Part shown: piece by piece, positions 1 through 6,373 of the stretch
Layout of the letters: each line of letters opens with the position of its first letter
Position numbering within the stretch: the stretch's first letter is position 1
DNA from: Chloroflexi bacterium TMED70
Lineage (GTDB): Bacteria > Chloroflexota > Dehalococcoidia > Lucifugimonadales > Lucifugimonadaceae
Direction of reading: 5' to 3'
Assembly: GCA_002171675.1 (NCBI GenBank)
Contig: NHDX01000030.1
Location: forward strand, 29,858 to 39,456
DNA length: 9,599 nucleotides
The notes under the pieces: generated by a model
Told to the model about the DNA's origin: nothing
Database searches by the model: none
Seen by the model: the letters and a program-made list of their open reading frames with translations, nothing else
Position numbers and translations under genes: made by a program

Positions 1-158
1 CCATCTGGAGCTTCTATTGATGCATTTACTTTTGTAGATTCTATTTCTACCAACTCATCGCCCTTATTAATTTGATCTCCCACATTTTTTAACCACTTAA
101 CAACAGTGCCATCATTCATGGCCATTCCCCATTGAGGTAAATTAATCTCTCTTGGCAT
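1..158 (-). CDS. 2-oxoacid dehydrogenase E2 component, N-terminal lipoyl domain (partial)
   Basis: Only the first 52 codons are inside the window; the gene continues past the left edge. They encode a lipoyl (biotinyl/lipoyl attachment) domain. The motif EIESTK at residues 38-43 places Lys43 (bases 30-32) at the hairpin turn where lipoate is attached in E2 acyltransferases, and the start INLPQWGMAM matches the usual opening of such domains. The expected role is to carry the acyl group from E1 to CoA as core of a pyruvate, acetoin or branched-chain 2-oxoacid dehydrogenase complex. The ATG at 156-158 follows a strong AAGGGGGG Shine-Dalgarno, 12 bp after the HAD gene stop. Position after E1 alpha and E1 beta supports E2. 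A free-standing lipoyl or biotin carrier cannot be excluded because the catalytic domain is not visible. Confidence 0.85.
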   Translation of the reverse strand, partial: MPREINLPQWGMAMNDGTVVKWLKNVGDQINKGDELVEIESTKVNASIEAPD

Positions 159-170
159 TTGTTCCCCCCT

Positions 171-860
171 TTAATCCACTAATTTATTAGCTAATTCAGT
201 AAAATCTTTAACTACATAGTCTGGTTTCAGCATTTCATGACATTCCTCGTATGGAAGGTTATATCTATCTATGTAAGCTGCTTCCATGCCACAACTTTTA
301 GCTCCTAAGGTATCAAAAGTATTTGCTGAAATCATCATAATTTCGGAAAGCTTGTATCCAGAAATCAAAGAAGCCTTTCTATAAACACCAGAATGAGGCT
401 TAAATGATGAAACCTCCTCTACAGAAATTATTTTTTGGAAATTAAATTTAATTCGATTGTTGCACAAATGATTTAAGAATTTTTGCTCTCCATTAGACAA
501 CGCTATAAGTGCAAATTTTTTACTTAGAGAATTTAATCCATCTGAAACCTCAGGAAAAGGTGAAAGGTTTTGCCAATTCTCATCCCATTTTTCCAGTTCA
601 GATTCATTTGGAGTCATATTGAATTTTTTTGAAGTATATATAAATGCATTCTTGACTGTATTTAAGTAACCGCTGTGACCTAGATCTAAAATGTTATCTT
701 GATATTGTTCAATTCTTTGCCTGTGCCTTAAATATGCCCAAAATTCCTCAGGTGAAACACCAGATTTATTATTATTAATAATATTTTCAATCGAGCTTTT
801 GGTACTTTTCTCTAAATCTAAAACTGTGCCAAAAAGATCAAATGTTAGCGCCTTAATCAT
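171..860 (-). CDS. HAD-superfamily hydrolase, haloacid dehalogenase type II-like
   Basis: The 229-residue protein has the full set of L-2-haloacid dehalogenase motifs: nucleophile Asp8 with Thr12 in FDLFGT, an Arg at residue 45 in the cap region, Ser122-Asn123 in LSNGE, Lys154 and Tyr160 in FKPHSGVY, and Ser178, Asn180 and Asp183 in SANTFD. The second Asp of phosphatase-type DxD HADs is replaced by Phe10, as in the dehalogenase branch. That family hydrolyses 2-haloacids to 2-hydroxyacids with inversion, through an aspartyl ester. Length is normal and no signal peptide is seen, so it should be cytoplasmic. It starts 2 bp after the E1 beta stop with GGAG just upstream, and E2 follows 12 bp later, so it is translated as part of the 2-oxoacid dehydrogenase operon. 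The true substrate is not shown by sequence; a repair or house-cleaning hydrolase for a complex intermediate is an alternative. Confidence 0.85.
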   Translation of the reverse strand: MIKALTFDLFGTVLDLEKSTKSSIENIINNNKSGVSPEEFWAYLRHRQRIEQYQDNILDLGHSGYLNTVKNAFIYTSKKFNMTPNESELEKWDENWQNLSPFPEVSDGLNSLSKKFALIALSNGEQKFLNHLCNNRIKFNFQKIISVEEVSSFKPHSGVYRKASLISGYKLSEIMMISANTFDTLGAKSCGMEAAYIDRYNLPYEECHEMLKPDYVVKDFTELANKLVD

Positions 861-862
861 TT

Positions 863-1822
863 TTACTCCAAAGTCTTTTTTACTGCTTTACTTACTTTTT
901 CTATATTAGGATATACAAGTTTTTCTAGGCTGGGTGCATAAGGGATATGAACTTGTTCAGATGCAACTTTAATTATAGGAGATTGAAGGTCCCAAAAGCC
1001 CTCCTCTGCAACAATAGATGAAATTTCTGATGCCGCTGAACAGACTTTATGAGCAGGATCAACAATAACAAGTCTGCCCGTTTTTTCAACTGATTTTAAT
1101 ATAGTTTCTTTATCAAGAGGGACAAGGGTTCTTGGATTTATAACTTCGCAAGAAATACCTTCTTTTTCTAAATTATTTGCTACATCTAAAGATAGGTTTA
1201 CTGATGCAGCTATTCCAACTATAGTGCAATCTGTTCCTGATTTTACTATTTCAGCCTTACCAAATGGTATTTCGTCTTCTAAGATTTCACTTCTAGTACC
1301 GTATAAATTTGCGTCCTCAAATATAATCACAGGATCATCATCTCTTACAGCCGTTTTTAATAGACCTTTAGCATCTGTTGAGTTAGCAGGAACCGCTATT
1401 TTTATTCCAGGCATATTCATAAACATAGGATAAGGCCTATCTGAATGGTGCGCTGCTGAACCACTTCCATACATCATTGAAGCTCTATAAACTACAGGAA
1501 GAGTAGCTTGACCTCCAAACATATATCTCATTTTCGCTGCCTGTGAAATCAACTGATCCATAGCAACCCACATGAAGCTGGTAACAGTTTCAACAATTGG
1601 CCTCATTCCAACTAAAGATGCTCCTATTGCAGCTCCAAAAAAACCATTTTCTGATAGCGGGGTGTCTAGAACTCTTTCTTCTCCAAATTCTTTATATAAA
1701 TTTGCAGTAGCGCCATAAACAGATAGTCTTATATCTTCGCCCATAATAAAAACACTTGAGTCTCTTCTCATTTCTTCAGCAATAGCCTCATTGATAGCTT
1801 CAGCAAAAATTTTTTCAGCCAT
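863..1822 (-). CDS. 2-oxoacid (pyruvate/acetoin-type) dehydrogenase E1 component, beta subunit
   Basis: The 319-residue protein is full length for a transketolase-like E1 beta subunit, which pairs with E1 alpha in an alpha2beta2 thiamine diphosphate enzyme. Visible landmarks are MGED at 27-30, TPLSENGF at 54-61 with Glu58 as the likely cofactor-activating glutamate, the HHS element at 125-127 (usually HSQ, here HSD), the PGIKIAVPAN strand at 138-147, and a C-terminal transketolase domain from about residue 190 (INPRTLVPLD at 228-237). The complex decarboxylates a 2-oxoacid and passes the acyl group to lipoyl-E2; the substrate cannot be fixed from sequence. The ATG is preceded by AAAGGAGA at good spacing, 15 bp after the E1 alpha stop. 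The usual acidic residue before the late P-Y segment is absent (VHIPYAP at 291-297), a small departure from common PdhB sequences. Confidence 0.93.
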   Translation of the reverse strand: MAEKIFAEAINEAIAEEMRRDSSVFIMGEDIRLSVYGATANLYKEFGEERVLDTPLSENGFFGAAIGASLVGMRPIVETVTSFMWVAMDQLISQAAKMRYMFGGQATLPVVYRASMMYGSGSAAHHSDRPYPMFMNMPGIKIAVPANSTDAKGLLKTAVRDDDPVIIFEDANLYGTRSEILEDEIPFGKAEIVKSGTDCTIVGIAASVNLSLDVANNLEKEGISCEVINPRTLVPLDKETILKSVEKTGRLVIVDPAHKVCSAASEISSIVAEEGFWDLQSPIIKVASEQVHIPYAPSLEKLVYPNIEKVSKAVKKTLE

Positions 1823-1837
1823 AGTAATCTCCTTTAA

Positions 1838-2827
1838 TTATGGTTTAGGTATAGGATTTGCCCACATATCTTCATATAAATCACTTGGTTCAGGAAAACT
1901 GCTATTTCTAGCAAACTCTACCGCTTCATCAGTTTCTGAATAGGAATTCGATTCTATTTCTTTACATTCTTCTTCAGAAAGAATTCCTCGATCTATTAAT
2001 TTTTTTGAATGAATTAATATAGGGTCTCTATCTCTCCATTTATTGATTTCTTCTTCTGTTCTATACTCACCTCTTCTAACTCTTCCAAGCCCTAGTGAGT
2101 GCTCTTCAAATCTATAAGTAAGACCTTCTATTAATGTTGGGCCTTCGCCATTTCTTGCCCTTTTTACAGCCTCTGTTGTTGCCTCGTACATTGCTTCAAC
2201 ATTTTGACCATCAACTAATATACCGGGCATATTATAGGCTTGAGCTCTATCTGATACATTGTCTACAGCGACTGAATTTTGATAAGAAGTTGTTATTGCA
2301 AATTGATTATTTTCACAAACAAATATGACCGGCAATTTCCAAATTGAAGCAAGGTTCATTGATTCATGGCAAGCCCCTTGATTTGAAGCTCCGTCTCCAA
2401 AAAAAACGACTGAAACGAAATCTTTTTTACCTATTTTTGATGCTAATCCAGCTCCAGTTGCAACTGGAACAGAAGATGCTACTATCCCTGATTCACCTAA
2501 AATTCCAACAGAAAAATCAGCCAAATGCATTGATCCACCTTTTCCGTTACAGTATCCATCTACTCTTCCGTATATTTCTGCCATTGCTTTTTTTATACTC
2601 CCACCCTTCGCTAAAGGGTGTCCATGGGAACGATGGTTGCCTGCAATATAATCTGTGTCTTTCAACGCTAAACATACGCCTACTGCTACAGCTTCTTCTC
2701 CAATGTAGGGATGCGCAGCACCAACAAACTCTCCTGCTTCATGAACCTCCATTACTTTTTCTTCAAATGTTCTTATGGTCCACATTCTTTCAAGCATTAG
2801 TTTTTGAATTTCTTTTGTAATTTCCAT
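1838..2827 (-). CDS. 2-oxoacid (pyruvate/acetoin-type) dehydrogenase E1 component, alpha subunit
   Basis: The 329-residue protein is of normal length for the thiamine diphosphate-binding alpha subunit of heterotetrameric E1. The cofactor motif runs from GDG at 144-146 to NN at 173-174, inside the classic 24-27 residue spacing. HRSHGH at 65-70 and NGKGGSMH at 94-101 are also typical. The catalytic-loop histidine is probably His243, but its context is EEHSLGLGRVRRGEYRT rather than the common GHSxxDP form, so the loop is a few residues longer and lacks the usual Gly and Asp. It begins the operon: E1 beta follows after 15 bp, then HAD and E2. The ATG at 2825-2827 follows AGGAA about 8 nt upstream. 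The region before it holds a 12-nt direct repeat that may regulate the operon. Pyruvate, acetoin and branched-chain 2-oxoacids all remain possible substrates. Confidence 0.93.
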   Translation of the reverse strand: MEITKEIQKLMLERMWTIRTFEEKVMEVHEAGEFVGAAHPYIGEEAVAVGVCLALKDTDYIAGNHRSHGHPLAKGGSIKKAMAEIYGRVDGYCNGKGGSMHLADFSVGILGESGIVASSVPVATGAGLASKIGKKDFVSVVFFGDGASNQGACHESMNLASIWKLPVIFVCENNQFAITTSYQNSVAVDNVSDRAQAYNMPGILVDGQNVEAMYEATTEAVKRARNGEGPTLIEGLTYRFEEHSLGLGRVRRGEYRTEEEINKWRDRDPILIHSKKLIDRGILSEEECKEIESNSYSETDEAVEFARNSSFPEPSDLYEDMWANPIPKP

Positions 2828-2855
2828 ATCATTTATTCCTAATATAAATTTAATC

Positions 2856-2885
2856 TCTTGGGAAATATGTTCATCTTGGGAAATA
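2856..2885. repeat. 12-nt direct repeat upstream of the E1 alpha gene
   Basis: TCTTGGGAAATA occurs exactly at 2856-2867 and again at 2874-2885, an 18-bp period, 29 bp before the E1 alpha start. On the coding strand each unit reads TATTTCCCAAGA. A TTGACT hexamer on the minus strand at 2890-2895 lies beside the repeat. The best matching -10 (CATATT at 2864-2869) is 20 bp away, so the promoter call is weak. Two identical half-sites at less than two helical turns near a promoter suggest an operator, which is inference. No regulator gene is visible here. Confidence 0.5.
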
Positions 2886-2990
2886 ATTAAGTCAAGTTGA
2901 TAAACACTTTTTTTCCTAAAGATAAATTCTAGTTGAAAAATTGACTTTAATTTGAATTTAAACTGAGCTTACTATAAATTTTCATTTCAA

Positions 2991-3000
2991 TACTATAGTA
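2991..3000. repeat. 10-bp perfect palindrome in the gyrB upstream region
   Basis: TACTATAGTA is its own reverse complement. It ends 15 bp before the TATAAT box proposed for gyrB, so it lies in the -35 region. It could be a protein-binding half-site pair, but short palindromes are common in AT-rich DNA and the function is unknown. Confidence 0.3.
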
Positions 3001-3014
3001 TTTAGGAATATGAC

Positions 3015-3020
3015 TATAAT
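3015..3020 (+). promoter_or_regulatory. Candidate -10 box for gyrB
   Basis: A perfect TATAAT lies 45 bp before the gyrB ATG, within TGACTATAAT. No good TTGACA-like hexamer sits 16-18 bp upstream, where the sequence is part of the TACTATAGTA palindrome. A start site near 3027 would give a leader of about 40 nt that includes the CG tract. The match is seen directly; promoter activity is inferred. Confidence 0.45.
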
Positions 3021-3038
3021 ATATTTTTAACATATTAA

Positions 3039-3049
3039 CGCGCGCGCGC
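3039..3049. repeat. Alternating (CG)5C tract before gyrB
   Basis: Eleven consecutive alternating C and G bases stand in an otherwise very AT-rich intergenic region, ending 16 bp before the gyrB start codon. Alternating CG is the sequence type most prone to flip to left-handed Z-DNA under negative supercoiling. Its place beside the gene for the enzyme that sets supercoiling is suggestive, but function is inference. Confidence 0.85.
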
Positions 3050-3065
3050 AAGAAAAGATAAACCA

Positions 3066-5459
3066 ATGGCTAAAAAAAGTGTAAATAATAACCACAAAGG
3101 CTCTGAAGATTACAGCGCCGAAGATATAACTGTGATGGAAGGCTTAGAGGCCGTAAGAAAAAGGCCTGGAATGTATATTGGAACAACAGGCTTAGAGGGT
3201 GTCCAGCATCTAATTCATGAAATTGTTGATAATGGAGTGGACGAAGCTATGGCAGGATTTGCTTCAAAGATTACAGTGATACTGAATAAAGATAAATCTG
3301 TTACTGTGATTGATGATGGAAGAGGAATACCTGTAGATATACATAAAAAAACAGGAATTTCAGCTGTTGAAACTGTGATGACTACACTTCATGCCGGTGG
3401 AAAATTTGGAGGTAAGGGTTATCAGGTATCTGGAGGCCTGCATGGTGTTGGAGCTTCAGTAGTTAATGCTCTTTCTTCCTGGCTAAAGGTTGAAGTCAGA
3501 AGGGATAAAAAAGTATGGAATCAGTCTTATATTAAGGGGAAGCCTGAAGGCCCATTAGAAAGTAGGCCCCAAACTGATGAAGACCTAAAGGGAACGGGAA
3601 CATCCGTTACTTGGTTGCCAGATCAAGAAATTTTTCCTGAAATAGATTACTCTTATGAAGCAATTACAACTCGATTCAGAGAAATGGCTTATTTGAATCA
3701 AGGTTTGAATATCCAATTTATATCTGATTATCATGAAAGCTTGTGGCCACACAATCAAGTAGCCTTTAAGTTTGAAGGAGGAGTTCAAAGCTTTGTAAGA
3801 AATCTAAATAAAAAGAGATCATCTATTCATGAAAATATTATGTATGCAAATGAAGTTATTGACGACATTGTAGTAGAAACTGCTATTCAATATAACGAAT
3901 CGTTTATTGATAACACTCTATCTTTTGCTAACTGTATAAGAACAGCAGATGGAGGAACTCATGTTACAGGATTTAGATCTGCGTTAACTAGAGTTATTAA
4001 CGATTACGGGAAGAAGCAAGGATTTTTCAAGGAAGAGATTCAGTCCTTGTCTGGAGAAGATGTTAGAGAAGGGTTAATGTGTGTAGTTTCTGTAAAAGTA
4101 AAAGATCCTCAGTTCGAAGGACAAACAAAAGGAAGGCTAGGAAACCCTGAGGTCAAAGGAGCTGTTGAACAAATAGTCGGCAGGCGACTAAGTGAGTTTG
4201 TAGAAGATAATCCTGAAGACGCAAAAAAAATATTAAATAAATCACTGACATCTGCAAGAGCAAGAGAAGCTGCTAAAAAAGCAAGAGATCTAATCATTAG
4301 AAAGAATGCTCTTGACGGGGGCTCTCTGCCAGGAAAATTAGCAGATTGTTCAGAGAAAGATCCAAGTAAATCAGAGCTTTATATTGTTGAGGGAGATTCA
4401 GCTGGTGGTTCTGCTAAACAAGGTAGAGACAGAAACTTCCAAGCAATCTTACCCCTGAGAGGTAAGATTCTAAACGTAGAAAAAGCTAGACCAGAAAAAA
4501 TGCTACTACACGAAGAAATTGTGGCCTTAATTACAGCTATAGGTACAGGCTTAGGAGAAGATTTCAACCACGAGAAGCTCAGATACCATAGAATCATAAT
4601 TATGACTGATGCTGACGTTGACGGTGCACATATAAGAACATTGCTACTTACATTTTTCTACAGGAATATGCCTGAATTAATAGGTGCAGGAAATCTATAT
4701 ATTGCTCAACCTCCTTTATACAAAGTTTCTAGAGGAAGAAGCGGAAAATGGATTTATTCTGATAATGACTTAAATAAATGGATATCTGAAAAAATATATA
4801 ACAATTTTTCAATAGCTCATACTGAAGGAAAGAAAGATATAAAAGGAGCTTCTATAGGCAACTTAATATCTAATATTAAATCTTTTAGTGAATCGAATGA
4901 TATAGCTAGAATTTTAAATTTGAGTGATGAGGAGTTTCTAAATCTTGCATCTAAAAATATTGATAGCTATGAAAATAAAGAAATAGAACAAGAGGATGAT
5001 AATATTCAACCAGATTTATTTGATTCTGGATTAGTTGAAAATGAAGAGGAACTCAAAAAAGTCAATGAGTCAATGACAATTAATAACCATCCGTCAATAA
5101 TTAAGGCTCAAAAGATTTATCCTGAAATAAAAGAATTTCTAAATGGTTCCTTTTCTATCAAAAAAAATGATGAGATTATCGAGGAAAACTTGAAATGGAA
5201 TGAAATAATTTCTGCATTAGAGAATAACGCTGACAAATCAGGATTTAATATTCAGAGATATAAAGGTTTAGGAGAAATGAATCCCGAACAACTATGGGAT
5301 ACGACCATGGATCCAGAAAATAGAGTAATGTTGAGGGTTTCAGCCGATGATGCGATTTCTGCTGATGATATATTTAGAACTCTAATGGGCGATGATGTTG
5401 AACCAAGAAGAGATTTCATTAAAACGAATGCGCTAGAAGTTAAAAACTTAGATATTTAA
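3066..5459 (+). CDS. gyrB: DNA gyrase subunit B
   Basis: GyrB is the ATPase and TOPRIM subunit that, with GyrA, introduces negative supercoils. The 797-residue product shows a GHKL ATPase domain (HEIVDN at 51-56 with catalytic Glu52, DDGRGIP at 83-89, GGLHGVG at 123-129), a transducer domain to about residue 410, a TOPRIM domain (EGDSAGG at 442-448, DADVDGAHI at 515-523 with metal-binding Asp515 and Asp517), and the C-terminal tail RYKGLGEMNPEQLW at 731-744, which favours gyrase over topoisomerase IV. An insert of about 155 residues (roughly 568-725) separates TOPRIM from the tail, making it longer than the common 640-residue form; E. coli GyrB has an insert at the same place. The insert is acidic and low in conservation. 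The start has only a weak purine-rich AGAAAAGA upstream. The stop overlaps the convergent MazG-like gene by 12 bp. Confidence 0.98.
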   Translation: MAKKSVNNNHKGSEDYSAEDITVMEGLEAVRKRPGMYIGTTGLEGVQHLIHEIVDNGVDEAMAGFASKITVILNKDKSVTVIDDGRGIPVDIHKKTGISAVETVMTTLHAGGKFGGKGYQVSGGLHGVGASVVNALSSWLKVEVRRDKKVWNQSYIKGKPEGPLESRPQTDEDLKGTGTSVTWLPDQEIFPEIDYSYEAITTRFREMAYLNQGLNIQFISDYHESLWPHNQVAFKFEGGVQSFVRNLNKKRSSIHENIMYANEVIDDIVVETAIQYNESFIDNTLSFANCIRTADGGTHVTGFRSALTRVINDYGKKQGFFKEEIQSLSGEDVREGLMCVVSVKVKDPQFEGQTKGRLGNPEVKGAVEQIVGRRLSEFVEDNPEDAKKILNKSLTSARAREAAKKARDLIIRKNALDGGSLPGKLADCSEKDPSKSELYIVEGDSAGGSAKQGRDRNFQAILPLRGKILNVEKARPEKMLLHEEIVALITAIGTGLGEDFNHEKLRYHRIIIMTDADVDGAHIRTLLLTFFYRNMPELIGAGNLYIAQPPLYKVSRGRSGKWIYSDNDLNKWISEKIYNNFSIAHTEGKKDIKGASIGNLISNIKSFSESNDIARILNLSDEEFLNLASKNIDSYENKEIEQEDDNIQPDLFDSGLVENEEELKKVNESMTINNHPSIIKAQKIYPEIKEFLNGSFSIKKNDEIIEENLKWNEIISALENNADKSGFNIQRYKGLGEMNPEQLWDTTMDPENRVMLRVSADDAISADDIFRTLMGDDVEPRRDFIKTNALEVKNLDI

Positions 5460-5825
5460 TTTCTTAACTTTCTTCTCTTTTTTATCAAAAAAGTGTGTTT
5501 GTTTCGTTTTGTTATTATTTTTTTTTGATACTTGATACATAGCTTCCAGCCCGTCATTTCTTAATGCTAAAAGGTGTCCAACAGAAACATATAACACATC
5601 AGCTGCTTCTCTAGAAAGTAGCTTGATAGATTTATCTTCGTCTGTTTTGTTTATCTCATCATTTAATTCGTTTACTTCTTCTAAAAGAAGTTCTTTTCGT
5701 TCCTCTATTGCTAGATGAGCAGGTTTTTTATTATCAAGCAAGCTCCACCTATCATGAAAATCAAAAACACTTTCAGCTATCGATTGAACAGCATCTAAAA
5801 AATTTTGCCTATGATCTTCTTTCAA
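5448..5825 (-). CDS. MazG-like all-alpha nucleotide pyrophosphohydrolase
   Basis: The 125-residue protein carries the two helix motifs of the MazG/dUTPase-like all-alpha NTP pyrophosphohydrolase fold: EEVNE (ExxE type) at 49-53 and EAAD (ExxD) at 73-76, which bind Mg2+ ions, followed by a helix and the conserved KKNNNK segment at 101-106. Relatives hydrolyse (deoxy)nucleoside triphosphates to monophosphates and pyrophosphate, often for pool cleaning; the substrate here is unknown. The tail (residues 106-123) is lysine-rich. The start is TTG at 5823-5825, inside the pyrE stop (TTGA overlap), and is backed by AGAAGGAG seven bases upstream; there is no nearby in-frame ATG. Its 3' end shares 12 bp with the end of gyrB. 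Translational coupling to pyrE is likely. Confidence 0.8.
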   Translation of the reverse strand: MKEDHRQNFLDAVQSIAESVFDFHDRWSLLDNKKPAHLAIEERKELLLEEVNELNDEINKTDEDKSIKLLSREAADVLYVSVGHLLALRNDGLEAMYQVSKKNNNKTKQTHFFDKKEKKVKKLNI

Positions 5826-6322
5826 ACAATTTCTCCTTCTGAATTTATTTCAAATATTGATGAATATTTATAACCTGCATCTAAAAGTTTTTCTGATCCA
5901 CCTAATTTTCTATCTAAAATACTTAGAACTAATTTAATTTCACAATTATTTTGCTTCAAAGCATTTAACGACTCCAACAATGAACCTCCAGTAGAGACTG
6001 TATCATCTATAACTATTGCAGAAGAGTTTTCAACAAGCTTTCCTTCTATCTGTTTTTGTAACCCATGATCTTTTTTATCTGATCTAATAAAAAAACCAGT
6101 AAGCGGGTAATCTTTTGAAAAAGAGTGGAAAACAGTAGATCCAATGAGAGGAACAGCTGCAACAGCAGGACCTCCAATAAAATCAACCTTTTGCTCCATA
6201 GCGTTAGACAGAATCCAATCAGTAATAATATTAGAGCATATGGGGTCTAATGATAGCAACCTTCCATCAAAATAAAAATTTGACTTCATTCCACTGGCTA
6301 AAGTAAAGTCTCCATATTCCAA
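5822..6322 (-). CDS. pyrE: Orotate phosphoribosyltransferase, 5' end disrupted by a homopolymer
   Basis: PyrE converts orotate and PRPP to OMP in pyrimidine synthesis. Numbered from the in-frame TTG at 6320-6322, the 166 residues show EYGDFTLASG at 2-11, a mobile catalytic loop RSDKKDHG at 80-87, and the PRPP-binding signature IDDTVSTGGS at 105-114. The position of the usual first catalytic-loop Lys is Ser81; Lys84 and His86 are kept. The TTG is probably not the real start: the same frame continues upstream with LLDRAIELKA, typical of PyrE, back to an A11 run and then a TGA without any ATG, GTG or TTG. An ATG at 6375-6377 overlaps the nadD stop as ATGA and would read into this frame if the run were one base shorter, giving about 184 residues. 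The stop TGA overlaps the MazG-like start. Confidence 0.9.
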   Translation of the reverse strand: MEYGDFTLASGMKSNFYFDGRLLSLDPICSNIITDWILSNAMEQKVDFIGGPAVAAVPLIGSTVFHSFSKDYPLTGFFIRSDKKDHGLQKQIEGKLVENSSAIVIDDTVSTGGSLLESLNALKQNNCEIKLVLSILDRKLGGSEKLLDAGYKYSSIFEINSEGEIV

Positions 6323-6352
6323 GGCTTTTAATTCAATCGCCCTATCAAGTAA

Positions 6353-6363
6353 TTTTTTTTTTT
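6353..6363. repeat. 11-base A/T homopolymer at the 5' end of pyrE
   Basis: Eleven T on the plus strand, A11 on the pyrE coding strand, lie between the ATG at 6375-6377 and the first conserved PyrE codons at 6350-6352. With A11 the ATG frame meets TGA soon after the run; with A10 it joins the PyrE frame. This is a sequencing-error hot spot and also a possible slippage site. Confidence 0.85.
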
Positions 6364-6373
6364 GTATTATTAT

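Noticed and set aside
2344..2820. Long leucine-rich open frame on the plus strand opposite E1 alpha
   Set aside because: It lies wholly antisense to a clear E1 alpha gene, has low-complexity composition, and no ribosome binding site or family motif.
2895..2903. DnaA box in the E1 alpha/gyrB intergenic region
   Set aside because: The minus-strand TTATCAACT has two mismatches to the consensus and is single; chance is likely.
5477..5493. Hairpin CTTTTTT-ATC-AAAAAAG downstream of gyrB as a terminator
   Set aside because: The stem is one G-C pair plus A-T pairs with a 3-nt loop, and it lies inside the lysine-rich coding tail of the MazG-like gene; codon bias for AAA and TTT explains it.
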